From NCBI GenBank assembly GCA_902761905.1, contig CACWMK010000026.1:1-43989 (forward strand): a stretch of 43,989 nt of DNA, given 5' to 3'. Origin of the DNA: an uncultured Prevotellaceae bacterium (lineage in GTDB: Bacteria; Bacteroidota; Bacteroidia; Bacteroidales; Bacteroidaceae). The position numbers were made by a program, and so were the translations under genes. The first letter of the stretch is position 1, and every line of letters begins with the position of its first letter. Positions 17,835-26,275 of this stretch are shown one piece after another. The notes under the pieces were generated by a model, which was not told the origin of the DNA, did no database searches, and saw nothing but the letters and a program-made list of their open reading frames with translations.

Positions 17835-19660
17835 AAGAATTTATGCAAGTTCTGAGACGGTTTGTATTCCCGTACAAAAAATATGTAGTATTGTCGATAG
17901 TGTTTAATGTGCTTTCGGCACTGTTAAACATATTTTCGTTTGCTGCATTGATACCTATTCTCCAAATATTGTTTAAGACAGGAGATAACGTCAATGTGAC
18001 GACACTCATGGAATGGAGTGATGGAAGTATCAAAGATGTTATAGTCAACAACATCTATTATTACATTAACACATTCATCACCGATATGGGTGCTACTATG
18101 ACATTACTCTTTATCGGACTTTTCCTCATTATAGCGACACTATTGAAAACAACAGCATACTTCCTTGCAGCCGCCAGTGTAGTTCCCATACGTACTGGTG
18201 TGGTAAGGGATATGAGAAATCAGCTGTACAAGAAAATAGTAGCTCTGCCACTTGGATTCTTTACAGAAGAACGTAAAGGCGATATCATTGCCCGTATGAC
18301 AGGCGATGTACAAGAAGTAGAGACAAGCATTATGTCTTCACTAGACCTGATGTTTAAGAATCCTATTCTGATCATATCATATTTCACCACTCTTATAGTA
18401 ATCTCATGGCAGTTGACACTATTCTCTGTTAGTATCATACCTCTCATAGGCTGGTTCATGGGCTGGATAGGCAGAAAGCTTAAGGCACAGAGTATACAGG
18501 CACAATCGCTATGGAGTGACACGATGAGCGTGGTAGACGAGACTTTAGGAGGACTCCGAATCATTAAGGCATTCTGTGCAGAAGGTAAGATGCTTGATAA
18601 GTTCAATCGTATAAATTCTACTTATCGTCATGATATCATGTGGGTTAACATACGCCAGAATATGGCCCACCCTCTATCAGAGTTCCTTGGAACATGCATG
18701 ATTGTCATTGTATTATGGTTCGGTGGAGTGCTGGTACTTAACGACCAGTCACTTTCAGGCCCGACCTTCATCTATTATATGGTGATTCTATACTCCATCA
18801 TTAATCCCTTGAAGGAGGTCTCTAAGGTTGGATACAATATTCCTAAAGGTCTGGCCTCTATGGAGCGTATCGACAAGATATTATTGGCAGAAAACACTAT
18901 TAAAGAATCGGCAAATCCCAAGCACATACCAAGCTTTGAGCATCAGATAGAATTCCGTAATGTATCGTTCCGCTATGGCGAGCAATGGGTTTTGAGAGAT
19001 ATCAACCTGACAATACCGAAAGGTAAAACGATAGCTATTGTAGGACAAAGCGGCAGTGGAAAATCCACACTTGTAGATCTTATCCCCCGTTACTATGATG
19101 TTCAGGAAGGCGAGGTGTTCATCGATGGTATCAACGTAAAAGAGCTTGGCATTCATGACCTCCGTCAACTTATCGGCAACGTTAATCAGGAGGCCATACT
19201 ATTCAACGACTCTTTCCGCAACAACATTTCGTTCGGTGTAGAAAATGCTACACAGCAACAAATAGAAGAGGCAGCAAAGATAGCCAACGCCTATGATTTC
19301 ATCATGGCATCAGAACAGGGATTCGATACCAATATCGGCGATCGTGGAGGTCGACTCTCTGGCGGTCAGCGTCAGCGTGTGTCTATCGCCCGTGCCATCC
19401 TTAAGAACCCACCGATCCTCATCCTCGACGAGGCTACTTCAGCACTCGACACTGAGAGCGAGCGACTGGTGCAGGATGCTCTTGAGCGCCTGATGAAGAC
19501 CCGCACTACCGTGGCTATTGCCCACCGTCTGTCTACCATCAAGAATGCTGATGAAATATGCGTATTGCATGAAGGACGTATCGTGGAACGAGGAACTCAT
19601 GAGGATCTACTCGCCATAGACGGACACTACAAGAAACTAACAGACATGCAGGCATTATAA
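17831..19660 (+). CDS. ABC transporter, fused permease/ATPase, MsbA-like
   Basis: The 609-residue half-transporter has an N-terminal six-helix exporter domain and a C-terminal ATPase with Walker A (GQSGSGKST, near nt 19046-19072), signature LSGGQRQR, Walker B LILDEATSALD and the H-loop AIAHRLST. The architecture fits lipid A/lipid or peptide exporters of the MsbA type. Downstream neighbours are two LTA-synthase-type enzymes and, in convergent orientation, a lipid A acyltransferase, which favours an envelope-lipid substrate; this is inference from context. It overlaps miaB by 4 bp. Confidence 0.88.
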   Translation: MKEFMQVLRRFVFPYKKYVVLSIVFNVLSALLNIFSFAALIPILQILFKTGDNVNVTTLMEWSDGSIKDVIVNNIYYYINTFITDMGATMTLLFIGLFLIIATLLKTTAYFLAAASVVPIRTGVVRDMRNQLYKKIVALPLGFFTEERKGDIIARMTGDVQEVETSIMSSLDLMFKNPILIISYFTTLIVISWQLTLFSVSIIPLIGWFMGWIGRKLKAQSIQAQSLWSDTMSVVDETLGGLRIIKAFCAEGKMLDKFNRINSTYRHDIMWVNIRQNMAHPLSEFLGTCMIVIVLWFGGVLVLNDQSLSGPTFIYYMVILYSIINPLKEVSKVGYNIPKGLASMERIDKILLAENTIKESANPKHIPSFEHQIEFRNVSFRYGEQWVLRDINLTIPKGKTIAIVGQSGSGKSTLVDLIPRYYDVQEGEVFIDGINVKELGIHDLRQLIGNVNQEAILFNDSFRNNISFGVENATQQQIEEAAKIANAYDFIMASEQGFDTNIGDRGGRLSGGQRQRVSIARAILKNPPILILDEATSALDTESERLVQDALERLMKTRTTVAIAHRLSTIKNADEICVLHEGRIVERGTHEDLLAIDGHYKKLTDMQAL

Positions 19661-19673
19661 TCAGACAAGAACA

Positions 19674-21473
19674 ATGTTACAAAGATTTCTATATCTTCTT
19701 AAGACATACCTATTGACGATGCTAATATTTATCATCGCCAAAGTTGTGTTCATGCTATATAATACCACCCAGGTTTTTACTGGTCATGACATTTTTGCTG
19801 TATTATACAATGGTCTAAGTCTGGATTTCAGCACATCACTATACATTATTATCGTGCCATTCCTGGTTTGTACCGTTTCCATTTGGCTGGGCGGAATAAA
19901 GACTCTTCGCGTCATATTACGTGCTTACTATCTGCTGATAGCCATTGTAATGACTCTGGCATTCGTAGCCGACACGAGTTTATATGAATTCTGGTTATTC
20001 AAGCTCGACTCTACATGTCTTCAGTATCTGGAAACGCCAACTGAGGCGATGGCAAGCGTTTCAATGGGCTATATAGTAATCCGCCTTATTGTAATAGTTA
20101 TCGTTTCCATTATAGTATGGTGGGCATACACTCATCCACGTTGGAGAATAACACTCAGTAGTCATCGAATAACGGAATCAGTAGTCGCTCTGCTTTGCAT
20201 TCCTGTTATCATCATAGGTATACGTGGTGGTTTAGGAGAATCAACCACCAACATAGGACAGGTATATTTCTCGCAAAACCAATTTCTGAATCACTCAGCA
20301 GTCAACCCGGTATTTAATTTTATTGACTCATTCGATAAGGCTGATGCTGATTATAGTTTTATGAACGACGAAGAGTGCACTAAGTTGATGAGTGATCTTT
20401 ACAACACGCAAAGCATTGACTGCGACACTCTGCTTAACACCCAGAACCCTAACATTATTATTATTTTGTTAGAAGGGTGCGGAGGTGTATTTACAGAAAT
20501 AGGAGGAAGAACAGACATTACTCCAAATCTGAATAAGCTGACTAAGGAGGGTATTTATTTCACAAAATGTTATGGGAACTCATGGCGTACCGACCGTGGA
20601 ACAGTATGTGCATTAAGTGGTTATCCTTCTTTCCCAACGATGTCTGTGATGAAAATACCATCAAAGTCACGTTCACTACCCAACATTGCCAGTACATTAC
20701 AAAAGGAGCGAGGCTATAAGACATCGTATCTCTATGGTGGAGACATTAATTTTACCAACATGCGCAGCTATCTCATCAGTGGAGGTTTTGAGAATCTCAC
20801 ATGGATGAAGGACTACAGCGCAGATGAGCAAAAGACAGCTCAATGGGGTGTCCGCGATGATATTACCTTCAAAACACTATATCAGATGGCCACAAATGCG
20901 GAACAGCCCTTCTTGATCGGTTATTCGACGTTGAGCAGTCACGTCCCTTGGGATGTCCCCATACACCATTTCGACGATGAGGTGATTAATTCGTTCTATT
21001 ATCTGGATCAATGCATTGGCAATTTTATCAACAACTTCCGTAAGAGTAAAGCATGGAAGAATACTCTCATAGTGATGTTGCCCGACCATGGCATACCACA
21101 CAACGGTATAGACGAGAGTTCATCTTTGATGAATCATATCCCCATGATATGGGTTGGTGGTGCTGTTAAAGAGCCTAGACAGATAGACAAAGTCTGCAAT
21201 CAGACTGATTTGCCTGCTACCTTATTAGGACAATTGGGGATATCACACGATGAATTCTCTTTCAGCCGCGATGTATTAAGTTCTACATATACCAGGCCTT
21301 TTGCTACACATACATTTGATGATGGTTTCTCTATGGTTGATAGTACCAGTTTTGTATGCTACGACTTTGTGAGCAACAAAGTAATTGCGGAGGAAGGTAG
21401 GAAAAACGAGCAACTCCTTACACTTGGGAAAGCAATATTACAAGCAGCATCAAAAGACTTTAATAACAGATAA
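19674..21473 (+). CDS. LTA-synthase/sulfatase family membrane enzyme (copy 1)
   Basis: The 599-residue protein has five N-terminal transmembrane helices (to about residue 185) and an extracytoplasmic alkaline-phosphatase-fold domain. Metal-site elements are IIIILLEGCGG (Glu267), the nucleophile region SWRTDRGT (Thr306 best aligns with the LtaS Thr) and LPDHGIPHNG. Family members transfer phosphoglycerol or phosphoethanolamine head groups to lipids or glycans, or hydrolyse them. In this Gram-negative setting, head-group decoration of lipid A or a surface glycan is more plausible than true teichoic acid synthesis. It lies 13 bp after the ABC transporter and 21 bp before the second copy. Confidence 0.83.
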   Translation: MLQRFLYLLKTYLLTMLIFIIAKVVFMLYNTTQVFTGHDIFAVLYNGLSLDFSTSLYIIIVPFLVCTVSIWLGGIKTLRVILRAYYLLIAIVMTLAFVADTSLYEFWLFKLDSTCLQYLETPTEAMASVSMGYIVIRLIVIVIVSIIVWWAYTHPRWRITLSSHRITESVVALLCIPVIIIGIRGGLGESTTNIGQVYFSQNQFLNHSAVNPVFNFIDSFDKADADYSFMNDEECTKLMSDLYNTQSIDCDTLLNTQNPNIIIILLEGCGGVFTEIGGRTDITPNLNKLTKEGIYFTKCYGNSWRTDRGTVCALSGYPSFPTMSVMKIPSKSRSLPNIASTLQKERGYKTSYLYGGDINFTNMRSYLISGGFENLTWMKDYSADEQKTAQWGVRDDITFKTLYQMATNAEQPFLIGYSTLSSHVPWDVPIHHFDDEVINSFYYLDQCIGNFINNFRKSKAWKNTLIVMLPDHGIPHNGIDESSSLMNHIPMIWVGGAVKEPRQIDKVCNQTDLPATLLGQLGISHDEFSFSRDVLSSTYTRPFATHTFDDGFSMVDSTSFVCYDFVSNKVIAEEGRKNEQLLTLGKAILQAASKDFNNR

Positions 21474-21494
21474 TAGTTTTATATTGAATATACA

Positions 21495-23414
21495 ATGAGA
21501 CAGTTGAATAATAAATTATTCTCACCACTTTTGGCAGTACTATGGAATCTGTTACTTGTTTACATGGTTTATCAGGTAGCCAGGATAGAGTATTGGTTAG
21601 AGAACTACAGCTATCTCAACTACACCTTCGACGTATGGCGTGGCGGATTGATGTTTGACACATCTGCCATCCTTTATACCAATGCGTTATATGTAGTCCT
21701 GATCCTTTTTCCATTACATTATAAAGAGACCAGGATATACCACAAGATATGTAAATGGATATTTGTTATTGTAAACGGCCTGGCATTGGTCATCAATCTG
21801 GCAGACTCCGTGTATTTCAGATATACAATGAGACGTACCACTTCGACCGTCTTTGATGAGTTTTCAAGCGAAGGGAACTTAAGCAGTATTATAGGAAAAG
21901 AGTTTCTAAGCCACTGGTATCTTGTATTGCTATTTGCACTAATAATGTGGCTTCTATGGAAATTCTATGCCACACCATCTATAAATGTTAAGGCACTAAA
22001 CAAATGGAAATATAATGTAGCATGCCTTTTGTCTCTTATTCTCTTTACCCCATTTTGCATAGCAGGTATGCGTGGAGGGTTTGCTACTGCCGTACGCCCA
22101 ATAACTATCTCCAATGCCATGCAATATACCGAGCGTCCAACCGATGCTCCATTAGTGCTTAATACGCCTTTTTCTTTTTTACGTACCATTGATACCAATG
22201 TCTTTGTCGTCCCACATTATTTCGACAGTACAGATGAAATGGAGGCCGTTTACACACCAGTACACACTCCCTCCGACTCTCTGCAGATGGACAAGAAGAA
22301 TGTTGTCATATTAATTGTTGAAAGCTTCGGTAGAGAGTATATAGGAGCCCTTAACAAGACACTTGAAGATGGAAAATACAAGGGATATACTCCCTGTGTT
22401 GATTCTCTTATCAGCAAGAGTACAACATTTAGTCACTCTTTCTGTAATGGCAGAAAGAGTATTGACGGCATGCCTAGTATTCTAAGCAGCATTCCTATGT
22501 TTGTTGAGCCATTTATCCTTACCCCTTCTTCCATGAACGATTACACAGGATTGGCAGGAATACTGGCTAAAGAAGGATATGAAACCGCATTCTTCCACGG
22601 AGCCCAGAATGGCAGTATGGGATTTCAGGCTTTCGCCCAGAAGATAGGTTTCCAGCGCTATTATGGGCGTACAGAATATGAGGAATCATGCGGTACAGAT
22701 GATTTTGATGGCACATGGGCAATATGGGATGAGCCATTCCTCCAGTACTTTGCAAAAGAGATGAGCAAAATGAAACAACCCTTCATGACCTCTGTATTTA
22801 CAGCATCCAGCCATCATCCATTTGCTGTTCCTGAAAAATACAAGAAACAGTTTACTGAAGAAGAGCTGGAGATACATAAATGTATCCGTTATACTGACAT
22901 GTCGATTGGAAGATTCTTTGATACAGCTAGTCGTCAGCCTTGGTTCAAGAACACCATCTTTGTATTAACCAGCGATCATACCAATATGAGCAATCATGCT
23001 GAATATCAGACTGATATGGGAGGCTTCTGCTCGCCCATCATCATATATGATCCAAGTCATCCCGAGGGCAAGACACTCGACAAGATTGCTCAGCAGATAG
23101 ATATTCTCCCAACGATAATGGGTATGCTTCATTATTCAAAGCCATACTTCGGATTTGGCATTGACGTACTTAACACCCCCAAAAAAGACACTTGGGCAGT
23201 AAACTACTTAAATGGTTATTACCAATATGTGCGCTATGGCTACGTGCTGCAGTTTGACGGAACCGCCACAACTGCCGTCTATAGTCTCGACGACAAGTTG
23301 ATGAAAAATAACATTAAGGGTAAAGTGGCAGTACAACAAAAGATGGAGCAAGAGCTAAAAGCGATCATCCAGCAATACATGGTACGTATGACACAAGACC
23401 GTATGCTACCTTAA
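21495..23414 (+). CDS. LTA-synthase/sulfatase family membrane enzyme (copy 2)
   Basis: The 639-residue protein has the same design as its neighbour but is clearly diverged: about five N-terminal membrane helices, then a catalytic domain with VVILIVESFGREY (metal Glu), NGRKSIDGMPSIL with Ser at the nucleophile position instead of Thr, TASSHHPF, and TSDHTNMSNH. The GRKSIDGMPSI form is the subtype with a serine nucleophile. The two adjacent enzymes with different nucleophile contexts probably act on different acceptors or donors; this is inference. The last 9 bp overlap the convergent acyltransferase gene. Confidence 0.83.
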   Translation: MRQLNNKLFSPLLAVLWNLLLVYMVYQVARIEYWLENYSYLNYTFDVWRGGLMFDTSAILYTNALYVVLILFPLHYKETRIYHKICKWIFVIVNGLALVINLADSVYFRYTMRRTTSTVFDEFSSEGNLSSIIGKEFLSHWYLVLLFALIMWLLWKFYATPSINVKALNKWKYNVACLLSLILFTPFCIAGMRGGFATAVRPITISNAMQYTERPTDAPLVLNTPFSFLRTIDTNVFVVPHYFDSTDEMEAVYTPVHTPSDSLQMDKKNVVILIVESFGREYIGALNKTLEDGKYKGYTPCVDSLISKSTTFSHSFCNGRKSIDGMPSILSSIPMFVEPFILTPSSMNDYTGLAGILAKEGYETAFFHGAQNGSMGFQAFAQKIGFQRYYGRTEYEESCGTDDFDGTWAIWDEPFLQYFAKEMSKMKQPFMTSVFTASSHHPFAVPEKYKKQFTEEELEIHKCIRYTDMSIGRFFDTASRQPWFKNTIFVLTSDHTNMSNHAEYQTDMGGFCSPIIIYDPSHPEGKTLDKIAQQIDILPTIMGMLHYSKPYFGFGIDVLNTPKKDTWAVNYLNGYYQYVRYGYVLQFDGTATTAVYSLDDKLMKNNIKGKVAVQQKMEQELKAIIQQYMVRMTQDRMLP

Positions 23415-24335
23415 TCGTATCACTTTTCCGTCAACCACCTCAAAACGCTCGTTAAATTCCTCGCGCGTACGACTCCAGCGGTTGTGACTCCATAACCAAT
23501 ACTCTGGAGCGCGGGTGATGCTTTGCTCCAACATCTGGTAGTAGATATCGGTAACACCATATTCGGCATCGACTTCATTTGGATTGCGAGCAATGAGCTT
23601 GAATTCCGCTTCGTAGTAGCCACGTTTTACGCGACGCATATCCAAGTAGAATACAGCATGATTAACCTTGCGAATAATACGCTCAGCACCTGTCAGAACA
23701 GGAGTATCGTGGTGCAGGAAGTCCACCCAGTGGTGTATGTTTATCCAGTTAGGCTTTTGGTCGCTGATGTAGCCAATGACTACAGGCTGTTCTGCTCTAC
23801 GGAATTCCAGGATTCTGCGCAACGTATCCTGCATGGGGATACAAAGGGCTCCCTGTCGCTGACGTAGTCGAAGAAACAGGTCATCAAAGGCCTTATTCTC
23901 TATAGGATGGTATATTTGTCCACATTTAGCTTCGGGTGTAATCCAAAGAGGCAATGAGGTAACCCATTCCCAATTACAGTAGTGCCCCAGGTAGACAGCA
24001 ACCGACTGTCCCTCACTTATACATTGGTCTATCCGTTCTACTCCCTTGAAAACCATTCGTCTCTTAAGATTTTCTTTTCTGATGGTCATTAGCTTAATAC
24101 TCTCTACCAGATAGTCACAGAAAAAACGATAAAAACCGTTTTCAATGGCACGAAGTTCCTGCTCACTTTTTTCCGGGAATGAAGTAGACAAGTTTCTGCG
24201 GACCACTTTCAGACGATACCTAACCACATAACGCAGCAACAGATATAGCATGGTCGACAATAAGTAATGCACCCTCAGTGGCAGGAGGGAAAAGGTGTAG
24301 AAAATTGCATATAGTAATGTAGAGAGAATTTTCAT
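23406..24335 (-). CDS. Lysophospholipid/lipid A acyltransferase (LpxL/HtrB family)
   Basis: The 309-residue membrane-associated protein has an N-terminal hydrophobic helix (LLYAIFYTFSLLPL) and the catalytic HX4E motif GHYCNWEW, as in the late acyltransferases that add secondary acyl chains to lipid A. Length is typical. Start is ATG at 24335 (MKILSTLL); an upstream in-frame ATG at 24371 lies within the promoter (-7 at 24341-24348, -33 at 24369-24372), so it is rejected. Only 5 nt separate the -7 element and the ATG. It is divergent from the GT90 gene. Confidence 0.88.
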   Translation of the reverse strand: MKILSTLLYAIFYTFSLLPLRVHYLLSTMLYLLLRYVVRYRLKVVRRNLSTSFPEKSEQELRAIENGFYRFFCDYLVESIKLMTIRKENLKRRMVFKGVERIDQCISEGQSVAVYLGHYCNWEWVTSLPLWITPEAKCGQIYHPIENKAFDDLFLRLRQRQGALCIPMQDTLRRILEFRRAEQPVVIGYISDQKPNWINIHHWVDFLHHDTPVLTGAERIIRKVNHAVFYLDMRRVKRGYYEAEFKLIARNPNEVDAEYGVTDIYYQMLEQSITRAPEYWLWSHNRWSRTREEFNERFEVVDGKVIRLR

Positions 24336-24340
24336 GTGTG

Positions 24341-24372
24341 CAAAGGTAGCAAATTCGTTGTAAATGAGCAAA
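24341..24372 (-). promoter_or_regulatory. Promoter for the LpxL-like gene
   Basis: Minus-strand TTTG (24369-24372) and TACCTTTG (24341-24348) are separated by 20 nt, an exact fit to the Bacteroidetes promoter. It is back to back with the GT90 promoter. Confidence 0.8.
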
Positions 24373-24386
24373 TAATTATTCTTTTT

Positions 24387-24418
24387 TTTGGCGAATTGGA
24401 AGAAAAAAAGTATTTTTG
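24387..24418 (+). promoter_or_regulatory. Promoter for the GT90/GT11 pair
   Basis: TTTG (24387-24390) and TATTTTTG (24411-24418) are 20 nt apart. The ATG at 24427 follows after 8 nt. The two divergent promoters share a 14-bp gap between their -33 boxes, so their activities may influence each other. Confidence 0.75.
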
Positions 24419-24426
24419 CAGGCGAT

Positions 24427-25437
24427 ATGAAGATGCGAAAAATCTACTATATGCTGAACAGCGGCAAGAACAGCCACATCACATACTACCTCAAGAATTA
24501 CCTGAGGCAGTTAGTACCTGTTTTTTTCTACCGCATGCAGCTAAAAAGTATACTTAGGCAACTTGAAGAAATGCCCGACAAAGAGCAGCTGATGCGAAGG
24601 GTTGACTACTACTGCAAACTTACCCCCGAAAGTTCTATCGACCGTGCGCTATGGGAGCAGACAGCCGTTAGCACCAAGGACCAACCGAAGCTGCGAAAAA
24701 AGATGTACTATTTCGATGCCATGGAGATAGCACGTTATTTCGACCCATCTTTGCGTTGGGTGTTCAAGTGGGGCGATATTGTCGACCTACAGCCTGTGCC
24801 AAGTATCCTTAAGAGTCGTCCACTAGGCGACAATAATCAGAACTCCGTACTGCTTAAACTTGTCAAGGTGCGCCATTTTCTATTTGTAAACGACAAAAAA
24901 GCATGGCGCGACAAGCGTAATATAGCGATATTCCGTGGAGATATCGGTAATGAGGCTGCAGGCGACGACAAACCTAACCGTCGTGTGTTTATGAACCGCT
25001 GGAGAAATCACCCCATTATTGATGCCGCCTCGACCGATTGTGTAGAAGACCATCCCGAGTGGCAAGGCGAGAAGATGACTATTGGCGAACATCTGGACTA
25101 TAAATTCGTTATGTCGTTAGAGGGCAATGACGTAGCGTCGAACCTGAAATGGATTATGTCATCCAACTCTATAGCCGTCACACCAAAGCTTACCTGCGAG
25201 ACATGGTTTATGGAGGGAACACTTATACCTAACTATCATTATATTGAGGTAAAAGAAGACTTCTCTGATCTTGAGGAACGACTGCAGTATTACATAGACC
25301 ATCCTGATGAGGCTGAGGCTATCATACAGCATGCCCATGAGCACGTGGCTCAGTTCTGCGACAAGAAACGCGAGAAACTCATATCGCTACTTGTGATGAA
25401 GAAGTATTTTGAAATAACAAATGATGTCAGCATATGA
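24427..25437 (+). CDS. Glycosyltransferase family 90 (CAP10/LpsA-like)
   Basis: The 336-residue protein resembles the CAP10/LpsA (GT90) family, which includes bacterial lipooligosaccharide-core and fungal capsule xylosyl- or glucosyltransferases. Diagnostic stretches are IAIFRGDIGN, then DYKFVMSLEGNDVASNLKW and MSSNSIAVTPKL, which form the nucleotide-sugar site, with a C-terminal helical tail. No signal peptide or membrane span is seen, so it probably acts on the cytoplasmic face. Start ATG at 24427 (or 24433) was chosen because the promoter ends at 24418. Its stop overlaps the GT11 start (ATGA at 25434-25437). Confidence 0.8.
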   Translation: MKMRKIYYMLNSGKNSHITYYLKNYLRQLVPVFFYRMQLKSILRQLEEMPDKEQLMRRVDYYCKLTPESSIDRALWEQTAVSTKDQPKLRKKMYYFDAMEIARYFDPSLRWVFKWGDIVDLQPVPSILKSRPLGDNNQNSVLLKLVKVRHFLFVNDKKAWRDKRNIAIFRGDIGNEAAGDDKPNRRVFMNRWRNHPIIDAASTDCVEDHPEWQGEKMTIGEHLDYKFVMSLEGNDVASNLKWIMSSNSIAVTPKLTCETWFMEGTLIPNYHYIEVKEDFSDLEERLQYYIDHPDEAEAIIQHAHEHVAQFCDKKREKLISLLVMKKYFEITNDVSI

Positions 25438-26264
25438 TATTTGCCAGAGATAAGAGTCAGATGTGCAACAACCTGTTGCAATACGCCCATGTCTATGCGT
25501 GGGGCAGAGAGCATGGCCGCAAGGTTATCTCAATGCGTTTCAGCTATAAGTATCAGTACTTCCATATCTGCCACACTAACCTCACAGGCTTTGGATGGTA
25601 TCTTTTTGCCAAGTACATGGCAGCCATCCGTCTCTTGCCTACAGCAAGTTTTAAGCATCGCGACTGCAACCGTGAGGCATTGGAGCGCAAGATGTTACGT
25701 CATCGCAACATCGTAGTTAGCGGCTGGTTCGTGCGTTACTATGACCTCTTCTTGAAGTATCGTGACGAGATCTGCGAGCTCTTTACTTTGGATGATCAAT
25801 ATACAGTCCCCGTCAAAGCAAAAATGCAGGAGGCGGAGCAGAACTCACGTGAAAAGACTGTACGCTTGGGAGTGCATATCCGCCGTGGCGACTATGCCCA
25901 ATGGCGCGACGGACAGTTTTTCTTCTCCGACGAGGTATATGCAGCACATATCAATCGATTTGCTGAAATGCATCCCGACGAGGCACTCCATGTTTATCTC
26001 TCCACCAACGACCCTTCTGTCAATGAGGAGCATTTCCAGAAACTATGCCCCAAGGTATGTATTCATCATCTGCAAGGTAGCGCTCCCGAAGACCTTTTCA
26101 TGCTCTCCGAGTGCGATTATCTGATAGGTCCGCCCAGCACATTTTCGATGGTTGCTGCTATGTATAGGGATATTCCACTCTATCGTATGGACAGCGCCGA
26201 TGCTAAGAGCATGACAACCGAGGGCTTCCTGCTCTTTGAATATTGGTTTAGAAACATGGTATAG
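25434..26264 (+). CDS. GT11-like alpha-1,2-fucosyltransferase
   Basis: The 276-residue protein carries the GDP-fucose-binding motif HIRRGDY (HxRRxD) and a C-terminal LSECDYLIGPPSTFSMVAA region, both typical of alpha-1,2/alpha-1,6 fucosyltransferases of the GT11 type. The usual N-terminal GGLGNQMFQYA motif is altered to KSQMCNNLLQYAHVYAWG, so the donor or acceptor could differ from the classic family. It is translationally coupled to the GT90 gene, which suggests sequential steps on the same oligosaccharide. It converges with the GT87-SUMF gene, 11 bp away. Confidence 0.75.
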   Translation: MIFARDKSQMCNNLLQYAHVYAWGREHGRKVISMRFSYKYQYFHICHTNLTGFGWYLFAKYMAAIRLLPTASFKHRDCNREALERKMLRHRNIVVSGWFVRYYDLFLKYRDEICELFTLDDQYTVPVKAKMQEAEQNSREKTVRLGVHIRRGDYAQWRDGQFFFSDEVYAAHINRFAEMHPDEALHVYLSTNDPSVNEEHFQKLCPKVCIHHLQGSAPEDLFMLSECDYLIGPPSTFSMVAAMYRDIPLYRMDSADAKSMTTEGFLLFEYWFRNMV

Positions 26265-26275
26265 CAGTATTCTGC

